A stretch of DNA of 64,000 nt from an uncultured Dokdonia sp. (GCA_947503305.1 CANNDF010000006.1:62001-126000); one strand, 5' to 3'. Positions 27,671-36,951 are shown, counted from the first letter of the stretch. Notes: generated by a model from the sequence alone, not told the origin. Made by a program: numbers and translations.

Positions 27671-28692
27671 TTGTATCAAATAAACAATGGATATACACAC
27701 AACGTCCATCTGGACAAGTGAATGAAGAGCATTATACATTACATATTGAAAAAATAGATGCCTCTCTTTTGCAAAAAGAGGACGTCTTAGTTAAAGCAAA
27801 ATACATTAGTGTAGATCCCTATATGCGAATTCAACAATCTGCGTTAAATACTTGGGAAGAACCACATCCTATCGGAGTCGTACAAGGATCTGGGATGACA
27901 GGAGAAGTGATAGGGTCTAACTCCGATATATTAAAAGTAGGCGATTGGGTCAATTGTTACACTGGATGGCAACAATATGCCATTGTCAATGAAAAAGAGG
28001 TTCGTTTATTAGATCCTGAGATGGCACCAGTGTCAACCTCTTTAGGGATTCTGGGTATGCCAGCTCGAGTTGCTTATTTTGGATTGAAAGATGCGGGAAA
28101 ATTAAAAGCTGGAGAAACTGTGGTGGTGTCTGGAGCCGCGGGAGCGGTAGGCTCTGTAGTAGTACAAATCGCAAAATTAAAAGGATGTCGAGTTGTTGGG
28201 ATTGCTGGGACTCAAGAAAAAATGGATTTTTTAAAAAACACATTAGGAGTAGATGCTACGATTAATTATAAAGAAAATAGAACACAAACATTAATGACAC
28301 AAGCATTACAAAATGCTTGTCCAGATGGAATTGATGTGTATTATGATAATGTAGGAGGTATAATTACAGATGCTGTTTTTGATGTTGTAAATGTGGGAGC
28401 ACGAGTTTTAATATGCGGACAAATTTCTCAGTACAATCATGGCTTAGATACCCCAGATATGGGCCCACGATTCTTGCATAAAGTGCTTTACAAAAGAATT
28501 ACAATCCAAGGAATTCTCTCACGAGATTATAATGATAGAATGCTAGAAATGATTGAAGAGATGGGGCCTTGGGTAAGAGATGACAAACTTATATATAAGG
28601 AAACCATTATAGAAGGATTTGAAAACCTCCCTAAAGCATTATCTGGACTTTTTGAAGGTAAGAATATAGGAAAAATGATAGTGAAAGTATAG
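27667..28692 (+). CDS. NADP-dependent oxidoreductase of the MDR/CurA type
   Basis: The 341-residue product is a zinc-free medium-chain reductase of the leukotriene-B4-dehydrogenase/CurA group, which reduces the double bond of enones and related electrophiles using NADPH. The N-terminal part carries YISVDPYMRIQ; the Rossmann fold shows VSGAAGAVGSVVVQIAK (about residues 154-170), followed by GIAGTQEKMDFL, and VYYDNVGG near 222. No structural zinc cysteines are present. It is coupled to the ArsR gene by a 4-bp overlap, so it is probably induced by its substrate or by oxidative or electrophile stress. Confidence 0.9.
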   Translation: MIVSNKQWIYTQRPSGQVNEEHYTLHIEKIDASLLQKEDVLVKAKYISVDPYMRIQQSALNTWEEPHPIGVVQGSGMTGEVIGSNSDILKVGDWVNCYTGWQQYAIVNEKEVRLLDPEMAPVSTSLGILGMPARVAYFGLKDAGKLKAGETVVVSGAAGAVGSVVVQIAKLKGCRVVGIAGTQEKMDFLKNTLGVDATINYKENRTQTLMTQALQNACPDGIDVYYDNVGGIITDAVFDVVNVGARVLICGQISQYNHGLDTPDMGPRFLHKVLYKRITIQGILSRDYNDRMLEMIEEMGPWVRDDKLIYKETIIEGFENLPKALSGLFEGKNIGKMIVKV

Positions 28693-28872
28693 ATACATGA
28701 TTATTAAGTAGAGCCTTTACAATCACAATAATTTTGATTAAGATTTGATGAGATTCTACTAGTATGTATTTTATGTTTTATCATAAGTTTGGAAATAGAA
28801 CTCAAGGTTTTGATTATGAGAAATAGTATTCCATAGGGACTATTGATTATTTTTTTTACAGTAGATTTTTAA

Positions 28873-28906
28873 TAACATAGCTTACTTATATAAGTAAGCT
28901 ATGTTA
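28873..28906. terminator. Bidirectional terminator, 34-bp perfect palindrome
   Basis: TAACATAGCTTACTTAT (28873-28889) is followed at once by its exact reverse complement (28890-28906). It separates the convergent oxidoreductase and alpha/beta hydrolase genes. Confidence 0.75.
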
Positions 28907-28919
28907 TAGGGAATGGAAT

Positions 28920-29915
28920 CTATTTTACTTTATTTTTTTTCATAAAGTGAGTGATATAGTTTGCTATTTCATCTCCTTTTTCTTCAAGTGCAAAATGTCC
29001 GGTATCGAGTAGATGAAATTCTATATTCTTCAAATCTCTTTTATAAGGATAGGCACCTACAGGAGGAAAGATATTATCATTTTCTCCCCAAACGATAAGC
29101 ATAGGAGGTTGATGCTTTCTAAATAATTTCTGCCAAGTAGGGTATAATGGAACATTGGTTCTGTAATCGTAAAATAAAGCAAGTTGAATTTCATTATTTT
29201 CTGGTCGTGTTAAGTGTTGAAGATCCACATGCCAATTGTCTGGACTTACTTTGGTACTATCTTGTACACCATGTAAGTATTGCCACTTAAGACCATCAAT
29301 TTTATGGAAGCCTTCCAATGATTTACGTACTTCAGGTGTATTATTTGCCCAATAGTTACGAAGTCCATCCCAAAACTTATCGAGTCCTTCTTCGTACGCG
29401 TTTCCATTCTGAACGATAAAAGAATTTACTCTCTCTGGGTGCTTTGCAAAAATACGATAGCCTACAGGAGCTCCATAATCCATTACATATAGACTATATG
29501 AATCAATATTTAATTTTTCTAAGAGACCGTTTACAACTTCTGCCATGGAGTCAAACGTATAATCAAAATCTGCCATAGGAGGTTGTTCACTACGGCCAAA
29601 ACCTGGGTAATCTGGCGCAATTAAATGAAAGTCTGACGATAAATCTTTTATCAAATTACGGAACATATGTGATGAAGTAGGATATCCATGTAGTAAGACA
29701 ATCGTAGGCGCATCTTTACGACCTGCCTCTCTATAAAAAATATCCAGACCATTGACATCGATCGTTTTATATAAAGTTGGGAATGAGGTATCGTCATTAG
29801 AAACCAATGTATCCATAGTTTCTGAAGAGGTTGATAAAGTCGTGCTGGATATAGAAACCCATGAGCCTGTAATAGCAATTAATAAGAATAATGCGGTTTT
29901 AATGTTAGTTTTCAT
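28920..29915 (-). CDS. Secreted alpha/beta hydrolase with Asp nucleophile (epoxide hydrolase/dehalogenase-like)
   Basis: The 331-residue product has an N-terminal signal sequence (MKTNIKTALFLLIAITGSW) and an alpha/beta hydrolase fold over about 55-325. LLHGYPTSS is the HGxP oxyanion motif; the nucleophile elbow reads YVMDYGAPVG, so the nucleophile is Asp and not Ser, as in epoxide hydrolases and haloalkane dehalogenases. WGENDNIFPP holds the acid and DTGHFALEE the catalytic His. A TetR-type palindrome lies about 35 bp upstream and is nearly the same as that before the TetR gene at 34654, so it is probably in the same regulon. Substrate is not predictable; epoxide or halogenated compounds are the family norm. 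Confidence 0.88.
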   Translation of the reverse strand: MKTNIKTALFLLIAITGSWVSISSTTLSTSSETMDTLVSNDDTSFPTLYKTIDVNGLDIFYREAGRKDAPTIVLLHGYPTSSHMFRNLIKDLSSDFHLIAPDYPGFGRSEQPPMADFDYTFDSMAEVVNGLLEKLNIDSYSLYVMDYGAPVGYRIFAKHPERVNSFIVQNGNAYEEGLDKFWDGLRNYWANNTPEVRKSLEGFHKIDGLKWQYLHGVQDSTKVSPDNWHVDLQHLTRPENNEIQLALFYDYRTNVPLYPTWQKLFRKHQPPMLIVWGENDNIFPPVGAYPYKRDLKNIEFHLLDTGHFALEEKGDEIANYITHFMKKNKVK

Positions 29916-29948
29916 AATACTGTAATTAAGTTTAAGTGTTTAGTATTT

Positions 29949-29964
29949 TACCAAACGTTCGGTA
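29949..29964. promoter_or_regulatory. TetR-type operator upstream of the alpha/beta hydrolase gene
   Basis: TACCAAACGTTCGGTA is a near-perfect palindrome (one mismatched pair). It shares AACGTTCGGTA and most of its left arm with the site at 34664 in front of the TetR gene. Confidence 0.6.
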
Positions 29965-30038
29965 AATAAGTCGAAACTTTTTTTACTCCTTACACTACAA
30001 GTAGTATTTTTTTTGAAATTATTATAAAATGTTGTTTA

Positions 30039-30060
30039 GTATGCTTTCGCGAAAGCGTAC
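30039..30060. repeat. Dispersed palindrome copy 3 (intergenic)
   Basis: GCTTTCGCGAAAGC core with GTAT and GTAC extensions; one mismatch in 22 bp. It lies between the Rieske oxygenase and alpha/beta hydrolase genes. Confidence 0.8.
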
Positions 30061-30089
30061 TTTAAAGAAATAACATGCTATAGATATGC

Positions 30090-31178
30090 TTATATAGTAA
30101 GATACTTTGCTAGTAAACTATGGAAATGATGCACTCCTTTTTCACGAGTAGGAGAGAATCTTCCAGTTTTATAAAATTTGGACTGTAAGCCTTTATGAAC
30201 TCCTTCTACAACGAACTCATCTTCGCGTTCTACTTTATCTAATAGAGCCCCGGCTCCAGCATTTAATTTTGTTTCATCATATACATATGTGATAAAAGAG
30301 ACTTTTGTTTTAGTACGACTAAAAGGCTTCACAATATTTATAGATAAGCCCCAAGGATAAAAATTGAACATCATATTTGGGAATATCCAATAGTAATAAG
30401 CAGCTACATATTTGCCTTGGTCTGGATGTCCTTCAGGAAGGGTAAAAACTTCTTCTGCTCCATCTGTATAGCCGATCTGTAGGTTTACATGGTCATAAAT
30501 CTCGGTGGTATATTGCCCATAATCTAATGTGTCATTCAAACTTTCATGCACAAATGGGATATGAAAGCCTTCTAAATAGTTATCACAATACAATGCCCAA
30601 TGACAATTAATGATATAATCCTTATTTAATGCAGTATCAAGTTTGAATTCATTAAGAGGTAAAAAGCCTACACGCTCTTTCATCACGTCAATAACTTCTG
30701 AAAAATCAAAAGCTGGATTAAGTCCTACGAATAAGTGTGAACCCCATTCATGTAACTTAAATCTATGTAAACTATCACAAGGTCTAGGAAAATCCTGGGC
30801 TTCTTTAAACTCGGGCATTGATTTAAAACGACCGTCCAATTCAAATCGCCTTCCATGATACATACACGTAAAATTCTTTGCTTTTCCTGGATGATGTACC
30901 ACAATATTTCCACGATGTGTGCATACATTACTGAGGCATATAATATTATTATCCTTATCTCTAACAACCATCATAGGCTCTGTAAGATAGTTGTCCAACA
31001 ATACAAAAGGGTACACACTTTCTGTTAATGGGATACATGTATTTGCATCACCTATCCATTGCCATGTGGTTTCAAAAACACGTTCTTTTATAGCATCAAA
31101 AACTTCTTGACTACGATAAAAAGAAGCAGGGAGGGTTTCGGCTTGCGTAATATCAGGATGAATATAGAACTGTTCCAT
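30090..31178 (-). CDS. Rieske non-haem iron oxygenase, alpha subunit
   Basis: The 362-residue product has a Rieske [2Fe-2S] domain (Cys86, His88, Cys105, His108 in CTHRG and CMYHG) and a C-terminal catalytic domain. The mononuclear iron ligands are His206 and His211 in NYLEGFHIPFVH. At the position of the usual bridging Asp, three residues before the first His, there is Glu203. A Glu here is known from carnitine monooxygenase (CntA), so a quaternary-ammonium or related substrate is possible. No reductase gene is nearby. It begins 10 bp after an APC permease gene on the same strand, forming a two-gene operon that may import and oxidise one compound. Confidence 0.9.
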   Translation of the reverse strand: MEQFYIHPDITQAETLPASFYRSQEVFDAIKERVFETTWQWIGDANTCIPLTESVYPFVLLDNYLTEPMMVVRDKDNNIICLSNVCTHRGNIVVHHPGKAKNFTCMYHGRRFELDGRFKSMPEFKEAQDFPRPCDSLHRFKLHEWGSHLFVGLNPAFDFSEVIDVMKERVGFLPLNEFKLDTALNKDYIINCHWALYCDNYLEGFHIPFVHESLNDTLDYGQYTTEIYDHVNLQIGYTDGAEEVFTLPEGHPDQGKYVAAYYYWIFPNMMFNFYPWGLSINIVKPFSRTKTKVSFITYVYDETKLNAGAGALLDKVEREDEFVVEGVHKGLQSKFYKTGRFSPTREKGVHHFHSLLAKYLTI

Positions 31179-31187
31179 GTAACTAAA

Positions 31188-32477
31188 TTAAGAACTTTTT
31201 TGAGTTAGATACATATAAAAAGGAATTCCTATGATTAATAGTGCAAGCCCCCATAGTATAGTTTCGGTACCGCACCCTATAATTACCCAGCAACAAAATA
31301 AGATGCTTATGCCTGATAGTATCCTTTTTCCTATAGGAATAAACCCTTCCTTTTTTTGAAGTAAAATCAATAAACTTATGGTTGATAATACATAGGGTGT
31401 TAATACGGAAAGGGTAGATAGTTTCATCATAAACGTAAAAGCATCAACGAGGCTTTTTGTATAGTTTAATCCCATTAATATAGAGGCCAAAATACTCGAT
31501 AATACGATCCCTATAATAGGTGATCTGTTGCGATTCAATTTCCCAAATATCTTAGGAAAAAGTTTGTCATGAGATGCAGCCATAGGAATTTGTCCTTGTA
31601 TTAAAATCCAACCATTTAAAGCGCCTAAAGTTGCAATAACAGCACCAGCAGCGACAATATATTGAGCAGACTCGCCCCAGAATAATGCTGCGGCATCTGC
31701 AAAAGGAGCATTTGAAGTAACCAATACATCAGGAGGAATGATTCCCATAATAGCGACAGAACTTAAGATGTATACAATGATTGTAATCAAGGTGCCAAAA
31801 ACGGTAGCCTTCTTTATAGTACTGGAAGCATTTTTAATTGAAGCGCTAGGAATGGTCGCTGTTTCCATTCCTAAAAATGCAAAAAGTGTAAGGGTGGTTG
31901 TGGCTGTGATTGCAGAAAAACTTGATTCCCCACTGAGGTTAAAAGGTGTAAAATGGTCCATTTTTACATATGCAACTCCTATGAAACCTATAAGCACTAT
32001 GGGGATCACCTTAAGAATTGTAGTGATTAACTGTACAAAGGCAACTGTTTTTATAGGTTTTGAATTTATCCATGTAAATAGCCATATAAAACCTAACCCT
32101 GTGAGTACTGAGAGTATTTGGTTATCACCTAGAACAGGAAAAAACACTTCTAAATAGCCTACCAGGGCTACAGCAATGGCTGCATTTGTACACCAAATAG
32201 AAATCCAATATCCCCATGCAACCAAATACGCTGGAAACCTACCTAACCCTAATCGGGTATAGGCATAAGGACCTCCAGTAGTTTCTGGAGCCAATTTTCC
32301 TAAGTTTCCAAAAATAATAGCAAGTACGATCGCTCCTAGAGAAGAACATATCCATCCTACAACACTGATGGCACCATAAGCCGCTAGAGAAGCGGGTAAT
32401 AAAAACACCCCCGACCCAATCATGTTTCCTACTACGAGTGATGTGCTAGACCAAAATCCTATTTTTTTTGTTTTCAA
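31188..32477 (-). CDS. APC-superfamily amino acid permease
   Basis: The 429-residue product has twelve predicted membrane helices and starts with KKIGFWSSTSLVVGNMIGSGVFLLP, the unwound first helix of APC amino acid/polyamine transporters (GSG motif). The ETTGGPYAYTR segment in helix 3 is also typical. Substrate is unknown, but the following gene, 10 bp away, is a Rieske oxygenase, which suggests an amino or quaternary-ammonium compound. A terminator of the upstream GAPDH operon lies before the promoter region. Confidence 0.9.
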   Translation of the reverse strand: MKTKKIGFWSSTSLVVGNMIGSGVFLLPASLAAYGAISVVGWICSSLGAIVLAIIFGNLGKLAPETTGGPYAYTRLGLGRFPAYLVAWGYWISIWCTNAAIAVALVGYLEVFFPVLGDNQILSVLTGLGFIWLFTWINSKPIKTVAFVQLITTILKVIPIVLIGFIGVAYVKMDHFTPFNLSGESSFSAITATTTLTLFAFLGMETATIPSASIKNASSTIKKATVFGTLITIIVYILSSVAIMGIIPPDVLVTSNAPFADAAALFWGESAQYIVAAGAVIATLGALNGWILIQGQIPMAASHDKLFPKIFGKLNRNRSPIIGIVLSSILASILMGLNYTKSLVDAFTFMMKLSTLSVLTPYVLSTISLLILLQKKEGFIPIGKRILSGISILFCCWVIIGCGTETILWGLALLIIGIPFYMYLTQKSS

Positions 32478-32595
32478 AATGAGTTTTTTCTCCTTCTCGG
32501 TAATGTACGTATAAACTATCGGAAAATAGTCTTTTGTATATAGGTGTCAAAAATTGAAGTGTTGAGGTGCTTTGAGGGAACTATTTATGCATAAA

Positions 32596-32620
32596 AAAAC
32601 GGAGACTTAATCTCCGTTTT
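32596..32620 (-). terminator. Terminator of the TetR-NTF2-GAPDH operon
   Basis: AAAACGGAGA pairs perfectly with TCTCCGTTTT around the loop CTTAA. It lies directly downstream of the GAPDH gene and before the permease gene. Confidence 0.8.
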
Positions 32621-32640
32621 ATGCTTTAGCAAAAGCGTAT
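32621..32640. repeat. Degenerate copy of the dispersed palindrome
   Basis: ATGCTTTAGCAAAAGCGTAT differs from the extended ATGCTTTCGCGAAAGCGTAC form at four positions, including the central CGCG. It adjoins the GAPDH terminator. A second decayed copy (TTTTGCAAAAGCGTAC) is at 46131-46146. Confidence 0.5.
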
Positions 32641-32656
32641 CTATAAAATTAGGGTC

Positions 32657-33646
32657 TTAGATCTCTAAGATCTGACGTATCATTTGATTTGTAAATCCCC
32701 ATTCGTTATCATACCATGTCATTACCTTTAATAAATCTCCATCAACCACGCGTGTCATGCTTAGATCTACCGTAGAGGCATAGGGGCTTTTTACAATATC
32801 AGAAGAGACAATAGGCTCATAGGTCGTTGCCAGTACTTTGTCATAGCGTGCGGTAAGGGCTTCTTCTTCTAAAATAGCATTTACTTCTTCTACAGTTACA
32901 GGTTTTTCTGTAACAAATGTCATATCAGAAATAGATCCTACGGGGATCGGTACACGTAATGCAACGCCATCAAATTTGCCATTATATTGAGGAAGTGCTT
33001 TAGTCGTTGCAATTGCAGCACCTGTAGAGGTAGGAACAATATTTGCAGCTCCTGCACGCCCCATACGATAGTTCTTTTTTGATACAGAATCTACCATATT
33101 CTGAGAAGCTGTGTATGCATGAACCGTGGTCATGATTGCTTTTTTAATTCCAATATGTCTTCCTAATACTTCAACGACTGGACTTATATTATTTGTGGTA
33201 CAACTCGCACATGAAAATATGCTTGTTTTTCCAGCTTCTGAGTTTACACCGTGTACTACCGTAGGGGTATCTTCACTTTTAGTAGGAGCCGATATAACTA
33301 CAGTTTTTGCACCTGCAGTAATATGTTTTGCTGCATCTTCTCGTTGGGTAAAAAACCCAGTACTTTCTATAACTATATCAATATTGTTTTCTGACCAAGG
33401 TAATGCCTCGGGATTACGGTCTGAGAAGTATTTGATTTTCTTACCATCTATAATCAAATGGTTTTCATCATGGGTAACTTCTTTTTCATAGATGCCATAT
33501 ACACTATCATACTTAAGTAAGTAGGCTATATTTTCTACAGGGACTAGGTCATTTACAGCAATTACATCAAGTTCGGGAGTATCTAAGATCACTTTGAGTG
33601 CGGCGCGTCCTATGCGCCCCATTCCATTAATAGCAATTTTTTTCAT
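32657..33646 (-). CDS. Glyceraldehyde-3-phosphate dehydrogenase paralogue
   Basis: The 329-residue product is a complete GAPDH: GMGRIGR nucleotide-binding loop at 8-14, Asp33 (NAD preference), the catalytic Cys149 and His176 and the C-terminal WYDNEWGF. The active-site sequence reads SCASCTTNN where the family norm is SNASCTTN, giving a second cysteine (Cys146) three residues before the catalytic one. The gene is the third in a TetR-NTF2-like-GAPDH operon with 19 bp between it and the NTF2 gene. This setting, outside a glycolytic cluster and under a TetR-type operator, suggests an inducible or specialised GAPDH, possibly for redox or electrophile stress. That reading is inference; it could also be the main gapA. 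Confidence 0.9.
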   Translation of the reverse strand: MKKIAINGMGRIGRAALKVILDTPELDVIAVNDLVPVENIAYLLKYDSVYGIYEKEVTHDENHLIIDGKKIKYFSDRNPEALPWSENNIDIVIESTGFFTQREDAAKHITAGAKTVVISAPTKSEDTPTVVHGVNSEAGKTSIFSCASCTTNNISPVVEVLGRHIGIKKAIMTTVHAYTASQNMVDSVSKKNYRMGRAGAANIVPTSTGAAIATTKALPQYNGKFDGVALRVPIPVGSISDMTFVTEKPVTVEEVNAILEEEALTARYDKVLATTYEPIVSSDIVKSPYASTVDLSMTRVVDGDLLKVMTWYDNEWGFTNQMIRQILEI

Positions 33647-33665
33647 GTGTTTGATTTTTATGAAG

Positions 33666-34079
33666 TTATTTAAGTTTTCTGTCTTTTTCTTCTATGCGAA
33701 GATCATTAATACTGGCAAATCTTTGGGTCATTAATCCATTATTGTCAAATTCCCAATTTTCATTACCATATGCACGATACCAGGCTCCATCTGCAGTGCG
33801 GTATTCATATTCAAATCGTACTGCGATGCGATTATCAGTATGTGCCCAATATTCTTTTTTAAGTTTATAGTCTAATTCGTTTTCCCACTTTCGTGAAAGA
33901 AAAGTCTGGATCGCCTCTCGTCCATTAATAAATTCAGAACGATTACGCCATTCACTATCTATTGAATATGCAAGTGAGATTTTTTCTGGATTTCTACTAT
34001 TCCAAGCGTCTTCTGCTAGTTGAATTTTTTGTTTTGCCGTTTCTAATGTAAAAGGTGGCAATGGATGTTTCTGTTCCAT
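33666..34079 (-). CDS. NTF2-like (SnoaL/DUF1348) protein
   Basis: The 137-residue product is a small alpha+beta barrel protein of the DUF1348/nuclear transport factor 2-like group, recognisable from [34 protein letters not shown] and the Trp-rich strand [17 protein letters not shown]. Its biochemical role is not known. It sits 8 bp after the TetR gene and 19 bp before the GAPDH gene. Confidence 0.88.
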   Translation of the reverse strand: MEQKHPLPPFTLETAKQKIQLAEDAWNSRNPEKISLAYSIDSEWRNRSEFINGREAIQTFLSRKWENELDYKLKKEYWAHTDNRIAVRFEYEYRTADGAWYRAYGNENWEFDNNGLMTQRFASINDLRIEEKDRKLK

Positions 34080-34087
34080 AGGTGATT

Positions 34088-34654
34088 TTATGTTGTTGGG
34101 AGGTACATTTTTTTGATTGTGATTAATATATCTTTAAATATATGTGTGCTTTTTAATCCTTTGGAAATAATTAAAGCCCCTTGAATATGAATTAATACCT
34201 GTGTTGCTTTTTGGGAGGCTTCCTTAGCACTATACCCAAATTCTTTTCCCAAAAATGTAAATCCATTGATCCAATCCTGCATACTACTCGCTATCATATC
34301 TTCTAATACGGGAAGTTCTGTATCCATAGATAACGCTCGTAGAAGACAAATTTTCTCTCCACCACCATACAATGTGTCTATATTTTTTATAACACGAGAA
34401 AGTCGTGTTTTTGGAGCTAATGTTGTGTCATATAAAATGGATGAAATATAGGTATCTCCCCATTCTTGTGTATATGTTAATACAGCAGTAGCAATCTCTT
34501 CTTTCCCTCCAGGAAATCGATGATATAAACTTGCTTTTTTAAGCCCTGCACTAGTTGCCAGTTCATTAAGACTAGAGCCTTCATACCCTTTGGATCTAAA
34601 AACTTCCATCAGTTTTCCTAAAAGCGCATGATCATCTATTTTTTGAGGTCTCAT
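34088..34654 (-). CDS. TetR-family transcriptional regulator
   Basis: The 188-residue product has an N-terminal TetR HTH ([31 protein letters not shown], about 23-53) and a ligand-binding C-terminal part with cysteine at CLLRAL. It heads an operon with the NTF2-like and GAPDH genes. A palindrome 10 bp upstream (34664-34679) matches one before the alpha/beta hydrolase gene at 29915, so it probably represses both its own operon and that gene. Ligand is unknown. Confidence 0.9.
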   Translation of the reverse strand: MRPQKIDDHALLGKLMEVFRSKGYEGSSLNELATSAGLKKASLYHRFPGGKEEIATAVLTYTQEWGDTYISSILYDTTLAPKTRLSRVIKNIDTLYGGGEKICLLRALSMDTELPVLEDMIASSMQDWINGFTFLGKEFGYSAKEASQKATQVLIHIQGALIISKGLKSTHIFKDILITIKKMYLPTT

Positions 34655-34663
34655 AATTTATAT

Positions 34664-34679
34664 TAACTAACGTTCGGTA
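34664..34679. promoter_or_regulatory. TetR-type operator upstream of the TetR gene
   Basis: TAACTAACGTTCGGTA is an imperfect palindrome that agrees with TACCAAACGTTCGGTA (29949) at 14 of 16 positions. Confidence 0.6.
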
Positions 34680-34730
34680 TAATAGTCTTAAAAATAAAGA
34701 TTCCTTACAAATTGCATTTTATTAAAATAA

Positions 34731-35615
34731 CTACTTGATACGGTTTTTAATTTCTTGATCAGATACTACAGCATTTGCCCCTGCTTTTCCGGCGACAAGA
34801 CTACCTAAGGCACATCCCAATTGTAGGGCTTGTTGCGGTTCTTGACCAGAAAGCAATCCATAGATGAGTCCAGCTAGAAAAGAATCACCAGCACCTACCG
34901 TATCAACCACTTTTGAAGGGTATCCTACTTGTGTATAAACTACATTTTTATGTAGAAGCATAGCGCCATCGGCACCTAGAGTGACACATATAGAGGCTGT
35001 ATCTGTTGCTTTTGCAACAGCTTTTAGTTCTTCTTGTAGGTTCTCCTTTTCAAGATCTAATGCCATAACAATAAGCTCTAATTCTTCATCATTCATTTTA
35101 ATAAAATGCGCAGCTTCCATAAGTGCAACTACCGTTTCTAAATCATAGTACGGGGTTCGTAAATTAAGATCAAAAACCGCATAGGAGGTTGTTGCGATAA
35201 GTTGAAATAATGCTTCTTGATTTTCTATATAGCGACATGCAAGACTACCAAAAACAAGAGCATCCGTATTCTGTACAGCTTTTTGAGCTTCTGAAGTAGC
35301 AAGAATCGCATCCCATGCGGCATGAGAAGCAATGGTATACGAAGCGCTACCTGATGTATCTAAGGAAACAGTTACCTGCCCTGTAGGGAGTTGGTTTTGT
35401 TGGATGTGAGAAATACTTAATCCCAGAGAGGTAATGACTTTTTGGGTTTCTTTCCCTAGAGGATCGTTTCCTATAGCACTGATCATGGAAACATTTGCTC
35501 CTAAAGTATGTAAACGAGAAGCGACATTAAGGGGAGCACCTCCTAATCGTTTTTGATCTGGAAATACATCCCATAAGATCTCTCCATAGCATGCTATTTG
35601 AGGAATTTTAGTCAT
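34731..35615 (-). CDS. PfkB-family fructokinase
   Basis: The 294-residue product is a ribokinase/PfkB-fold sugar kinase: GEILWDVFPDQKRLGGAPLNVA near the N terminus (sugar binding) and DTVGAGDSFLAGLIYGLLSG near residue 240, the family's second signature with the catalytic Asp. It overlaps the end of the MFS porter gene by 8 bp and is the last gene of a GH32-porter-kinase operon. Fructokinase is therefore the natural role: it would phosphorylate fructose released by the GH32 enzyme. Confidence 0.9.
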   Translation of the reverse strand: MTKIPQIACYGEILWDVFPDQKRLGGAPLNVASRLHTLGANVSMISAIGNDPLGKETQKVITSLGLSISHIQQNQLPTGQVTVSLDTSGSASYTIASHAAWDAILATSEAQKAVQNTDALVFGSLACRYIENQEALFQLIATTSYAVFDLNLRTPYYDLETVVALMEAAHFIKMNDEELELIVMALDLEKENLQEELKAVAKATDTASICVTLGADGAMLLHKNVVYTQVGYPSKVVDTVGAGDSFLAGLIYGLLSGQEPQQALQLGCALGSLVAGKAGANAVVSDQEIKNRIK

Positions 35616-36951
35616 CAGAAATAAGTTTTTGTTCTAGTTTTTCTAATGAAACGCCTTTGGTTTCTGGCATTTTAAAGATGGCCCAAAGTAATTGAAGAGC
35701 CATCATCCCTGCAAAGAAGTAATAAATATACCATAAGTTTTCTCTGAGGATTCCTTGCGTTTCATCTATAAAGAAAGGAGTAATTAGTGTAATGATTGCT
35801 GCAAATACCCAATGTGTACTCGTACCCCATGATTGTCCATATGCACGGACACGATTCGGAAATATTTCAGATATGAATACCCATATTACGGCACCTTGAC
35901 CAATGGCATGAGAGGCTATAAAAAGGCATATAAACGTTAGAAGTAGTGTAGCGCTTAAATCCATTTGAAAACAAATACCTACCATAATCAAACTAAAAAT
36001 ATACCCGATAGAGCCTATGATTATAAGTTGGCGCCTTCCTAGTTTGTCTATAAGGCGCACACCGATTAAGGTGAAAAGTAAATTTACAATACCAATAGCA
36101 ATAGAATTAAATAGAGATTCTGCCCCTCCTAATCCTGCTTGTTCTAAAATTTGGGGAGCATAATACAGCACAAAATTAATTCCAGATAATTGATTAAAAA
36201 ATGCAATTAAAAACCCTAACCAAAGTACACGGCTATATTTTTTCTGGAATAAGCGATCACCGCTTTTAGATAATGTAAGATCTTTTTTAATTTCTTGTAA
36301 TTGCTGTTGTGCTTGTTCTTTAGGATACATACGATATAAAACACCGAGAGCTCCTGTATCATCTTGTTTTTGAAGAGCTAACCATCGCGGACTATTAGGC
36401 ACCTTAACTACCATTAATGTATATAATAATGCAGGGAGTGCTTCTATACCTAGCATCCATCTCCAGTCGTTCTCACCGTCAAAGCCTTTGAGACTCCAGT
36501 TAGAAATAAAAGCAATTAAAATTCCAAAAACCAAACAAAATTGATATAAAGCCCCTAACTTTCCTCGATTTTCTCCTGTGGTAATTTCAGATATGTATAT
36601 GGGAGCTGCAACCGAGGATACCCCTACACCTATACCACCTATAAATCTAAAAAAAGAAAAAGAATATGGATCTGGAGCGAGTGCACTTCCTATCGCAGAG
36701 ATAAAAAATAAAACCCCTATCCAGAATAGCGTTTTCTTTCTTCCTAAATATTTAGTAGGGAATCCCCCTAGTAGTGAACCCGCAACAGTACCCCATAGGG
36801 CCATACTCATGATAAATGTACCATGGAAAAGAGGAGATAAATTCCATAATTCTTGAATAGGCTTATTTGCACCACTGATCACAACGGTATCAAAACCAAA
36901 TAGGAAGCCTGCGAGTGCTACCGTAATACTCCATTTTGTAATATCTTTCAT
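35608..36951 (-). CDS. MFS sugar porter (sugar:H+ symporter)
   Basis: The 447-residue product has twelve membrane helices and the sugar-porter signatures: YLGRKKTLFWIG after helix 2, VPNSPRWLALQ after helix 6, QLSGINFVLYYAP in helix 7, DKLGRR between helices 8 and 9 and PETKGVSLE at the C terminus. It sits in the inner membrane between a GH32 lipoprotein gene (9 bp upstream) and a fructokinase gene (8 bp overlap). It most likely takes up fructose or sucrose-like sugar. Confidence 0.92.
   Translation of the reverse strand: MKDITKWSITVALAGFLFGFDTVVISGANKPIQELWNLSPLFHGTFIMSMALWGTVAGSLLGGFPTKYLGRKKTLFWIGVLFFISAIGSALAPDPYSFSFFRFIGGIGVGVSSVAAPIYISEITTGENRGKLGALYQFCLVFGILIAFISNWSLKGFDGENDWRWMLGIEALPALLYTLMVVKVPNSPRWLALQKQDDTGALGVLYRMYPKEQAQQQLQEIKKDLTLSKSGDRLFQKKYSRVLWLGFLIAFFNQLSGINFVLYYAPQILEQAGLGGAESLFNSIAIGIVNLLFTLIGVRLIDKLGRRQLIIIGSIGYIFSLIMVGICFQMDLSATLLLTFICLFIASHAIGQGAVIWVFISEIFPNRVRAYGQSWGTSTHWVFAAIITLITPFFIDETQGILRENLWYIYYFFAGMMALQLLWAIFKMPETKGVSLEKLEQKLISDD

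Noticed and set aside
31738-32157. Plus-strand 139-codon open frame across the permease gene
   Set aside because: Antisense shadow of a strongly supported APC permease; no start context or homology.
33126-33491. Plus-strand 121-codon open frame across GAPDH
   Set aside because: Antisense shadow of GAPDH.
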